A DNA stretch of 7,194 nt from Bacillota bacterium (GTDB taxonomy: Bacteria; Bacillota_A; Clostridia; Lachnospirales; Bianqueaceae). The stretch spans positions 1-7,194 of the forward strand of contig JAFOIR010000383.1 of NCBI GenBank assembly GCA_017420625.1, written 5' to 3'. Both the position numbers and the translations under genes were made by a program. Below, piece by piece: positions 5,999 to 7,194 of this stretch. Below the pieces are notes generated by a model. It made no database searches. It had not been told where the DNA came from and was given only the letters and a program-made list of their open reading frames with translations. The first letter of the stretch is position 1. Each line of letters starts with the position of its first letter.

Positions 5999-6027
5999 TT
6001 GAGAATCCATTTCATTTGTGCTATACT
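5999..6027 (+). promoter_or_regulatory. Extended -10 promoter of the lipoprotein gene
   Basis: TTGAGA (5999-6004), a 17-base spacer and TATACT (6022-6027) match consensus at five of six positions each, with TGC before the -10. The start site should be near 6034, giving a leader of about 60 bases. It begins 12 bases after the sulfatase stop, with no clear terminator between them. Confidence 0.78.
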
Positions 6028-6044
6028 ATGCTGTACGATAGAAA

Positions 6045-6074
6045 GCGGCAAAAGCCGAAGCGGTGTAAAACCGC
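6045..6074 (+). promoter_or_regulatory. Two tandem small hairpins in the lipoprotein 5' leader
   Basis: CGGC-AAAA-GCCG (6046-6057) is followed at once by GCGGT-GTAAA-ACCGC (6060-6074). Both units begin AAGCGG, and GCGG of the first could also pair with CCGC of the second. They fill most of the short leader just before the AAGGTGA ribosome binding site. This could be mRNA stabilisation or translational control; it fits no riboswitch I know. Confidence 0.4.
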
Positions 6075-6092
6075 AGAAAGTAAGGTGAGTGT

Positions 6093-6866
6093 ATGAAAAA
6101 GCTGAAAATTTTGCTGGCATGTTTACTGAGTGCTTTACTGATCATCAATATGACAGGCTGCAAGATCATGAACGAGATCGATGACAGGATGACAGGGATA
6201 GAGACCAGCGAGGAAAAGCAGGAAGCGACTTCTGAAGAAGAAACTTCCAAAGCGCAGGAATCTTCCGGACAGGAAGAATCCAAGACGGAAGAATCCTCCA
6301 AGACAGAGGAATCATCCACGCAGGAGGAATCCAAGGCGGAAGAATCTTCAAAAACAGAAGAATCTTCCAAGGCAGAAGAATCTTCCAAGCCGGAAGAATC
6401 ATCCAAAGAAGAAGAATCATCCAAAGAAGAATCAAAGGAAGAATCTTCCAAGGCTGAGGTGCCTGCGGCCCCGAGCGGAAAGTATACCGGAGAATTTTCC
6501 TCCGATACGGAAACCGATCTTAACGTGGTAGTCAAGTGGGCAGCTGAACAGGATCAGGATACCTTCTATACGATCTCCGTCCAGTTCTATCTGGAGTGCT
6601 ATTCGCTTTCAGCCGGCCCGAGAAACGACAATGTCATGACTGTAAAGACATCCAAAGAGGAGAAACAGTATATCTTCGAGACAGGGGATATTGACAAGGA
6701 AGAAGACGAGTTCAGCGAGATCTATCTTGGTAAAACAGCCTTTACTGTGCCTGAGTCGGAGTTCAACAACGGCGTTGCTGTCACGGTTGAGTGGCCGTTC
6801 AGGGGAACCTATTCCGATAAAGAGATCGATGTCATCAAGGCAGAAGGAAAGATCGGCCCGAACTGA
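6093..6866 (+). CDS. Lipoprotein of unknown function with ESSK-rich linker
   Basis: This 257-residue protein has a lipoprotein signal: KKLK, a hydrophobic stretch (residues 6-20) and the lipobox MTGC with Cys23 as the lipidated residue, so it should be anchored on the outer face of the membrane. Residues about 37-122 form a low-complexity linker of EESSK-type units (EESSKTEESS and variants), acidic with regular lysines. Such spacers carry domains through the cell wall. The folded part, about 128-257, begins SGKYTGEFSS, includes NVVVKWAAEQD, FYTISVQFYLECYS and VAVTVEWPFRGTY, and looks like an all-beta domain of roughly 130 residues that I do not recognise. AAGGTGAG supports the ATG. It has its own promoter, a hairpin-containing leader and its own terminator, so it is a single-gene transcript. 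Any tie to the adjoining glycan genes, such as ligand binding at the surface, is speculation. Confidence 0.88.
   Translation: MKKLKILLACLLSALLIINMTGCKIMNEIDDRMTGIETSEEKQEATSEEETSKAQESSGQEESKTEESSKTEESSTQEESKAEESSKTEESSKAEESSKPEESSKEEESSKEESKEESSKAEVPAAPSGKYTGEFSSDTETDLNVVVKWAAEQDQDTFYTISVQFYLECYSLSAGPRNDNVMTVKTSKEEKQYIFETGDIDKEEDEFSEIYLGKTAFTVPESEFNNGVAVTVEWPFRGTYSDKEIDVIKAEGKIGPN
6258..6452 (+). repeat. Imperfect tandem repeat encoding EESSK units
   Basis: Short units of 15-18 bases, typically GAAGAATCTTCCAAGGCA, repeat about a dozen times with variation in the last codon (Ala, Thr, Pro, Glu). The DNA similarity (GAAGAATC, TCCAA) is higher than protein conservation alone would need, which points to growth by slippage or unequal exchange. 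The number of units probably varies between strains. Confidence 0.85.
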
Positions 6867-6890
6867 TGGTTTGATCTTTGCGAAACACAG

Positions 6891-6923
6891 AAAAAAACGT
6901 CACCCGTTTTGAGGTGACGTTTT
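6891..6923. terminator. Bidirectional intrinsic terminator
   Basis: AAAACGTCACC (6894-6904) pairs perfectly with GGTGACGTTTT (6913-6923) over 11 bp around an 8-base loop. The A-run starting at 6891 and the T-run in the right arm give a U-tract in both directions. It ends the lipoprotein transcript (stop at 6866) and the convergent GH3 gene (stop at 6942). Confidence 0.9.
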
Positions 6924-6941
6924 CAATTTCCTGATATTTAT

Positions 6942-7194
6942 TTACAGTCTGGTATCCCACTTGCCGCAGAAGGGATCGACAGGGTTGACGCCCTTGAACG
7001 GGCTTCTTCCCAGCATCTTGTCGATGACCGCATCCACCGTCGCCTCTTTGAATTTATAGGCATTGATGAAGGTGGGGATCCTGGGAACGTCGACCAGATG
7101 ATAGGGATTGGCAAAGGAGATAAAGGCGGTCGGAATGGATTTGATATAGTTCGGGCAGTTGAAGCCCATCGGCTGTGACCAGGTGATCCTTACG
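6942..7194 (-). CDS. GH3-family beta-N-acetylhexosaminidase-like protein, C-terminal part
   Basis: The reading frame is open to the right edge, so the gene continues beyond the window; 83 residues and the stop are present. The Met at 7169 is internal. The segment PTAFISFANPYHLVDVPRIPTFINAYKF, followed by GRSPFKGVNPVDP, matches the C-terminal domain of bacterial GH3 beta-N-acetylglucosaminidases, in which a strand ending in NPY or similar, then a tyrosine-containing helix start and a GKSPFKGxLPV motif, are typical. Such enzymes release N-acetylglucosamine from cell-wall or host glycans. The catalytic N-terminal barrel lies outside the window, so activity, localisation and promoter cannot be judged. 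A role in sulfated-glycan breakdown with the sulfatase is possible, but it belongs to a different transcript and may instead serve peptidoglycan recycling. Confidence 0.82.
   Translation of the reverse strand, partial: VRITWSQPMGFNCPNYIKSIPTAFISFANPYHLVDVPRIPTFINAYKFKEATVDAVIDKMLGRSPFKGVNPVDPFCGKWDTRL

Noticed and set aside
6026..6535. 169-codon minus-strand frame rich in LEDSS repeats
   Set aside because: It is the antisense image of the EESSK repeat; a repeat without stops on one strand often leaves the other open too. The lipoprotein frame has the signal, ribosome binding site and promoter.

Overview
The window looks like chromosomal DNA of a low-to-mid GC anaerobic member of the Bacillota, clostridial in type and possibly gut-associated. 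The evidence is strong AGGAGG-type ribosome binding sites, sigma-A promoters close to consensus, a clostridial NifS/NifU pair with a divergent Rrf2 regulator, a cytoplasmic Cys-type sulfatase and a lipoprotein with an ESSK-rich linker. Family or genus cannot be fixed from the sequence.

Region 1 (1-2571) handles sulfur and Fe-S clusters. From right to left on the minus strand come nifS (cysteine desulfurase), nifU (Fe-S scaffold) and the first 35 codons of an O-acetylhomoserine sulfhydrylase (metY-like) gene that runs off the left edge. An IscR-like Rrf2 regulator with three cysteines is transcribed divergently from nifS. Near-identical inverted repeats with CCTA/TAGG arms overlap the promoters of nifS and metY, and a one-base-shorter variant overlaps the regulator's own promoter. 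The regulator therefore probably controls itself, Fe-S assembly and cysteine/homocysteine synthesis together. The 247-base metY leader adds a second layer. It has a 30-codon upstream ORF with an excellent ribosome binding site and three TGT Cys codons, followed by three mutually exclusive CCCGGG segments. The last of these makes a terminator hairpin with a U-tract. I read this as a translation-coupled, probably cysteine-responsive attenuator; it is the most interesting item in the window.

Region 2 (2572-5986) is a divergent glycan locus. On the minus strand is a 586-residue protein that resembles glycoside hydrolases (barrel, then a glutamine-amidotransferase-like domain, then a beta domain) and belongs to no family I can name. 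On the plus strand is an S1-type sulfatase with the CxPSR maturation motif. Neither has a signal peptide, so they would act in the cytoplasm on imported sulfated sugars or oligosaccharides.

Region 3 (5987-7194) has a plus-strand lipoprotein gene of unknown function with its own promoter and a short leader with two hairpins, then a bidirectional terminator, then the 3' end of a minus-strand GH3 beta-N-acetylhexosaminidase-like gene that continues past the right edge.
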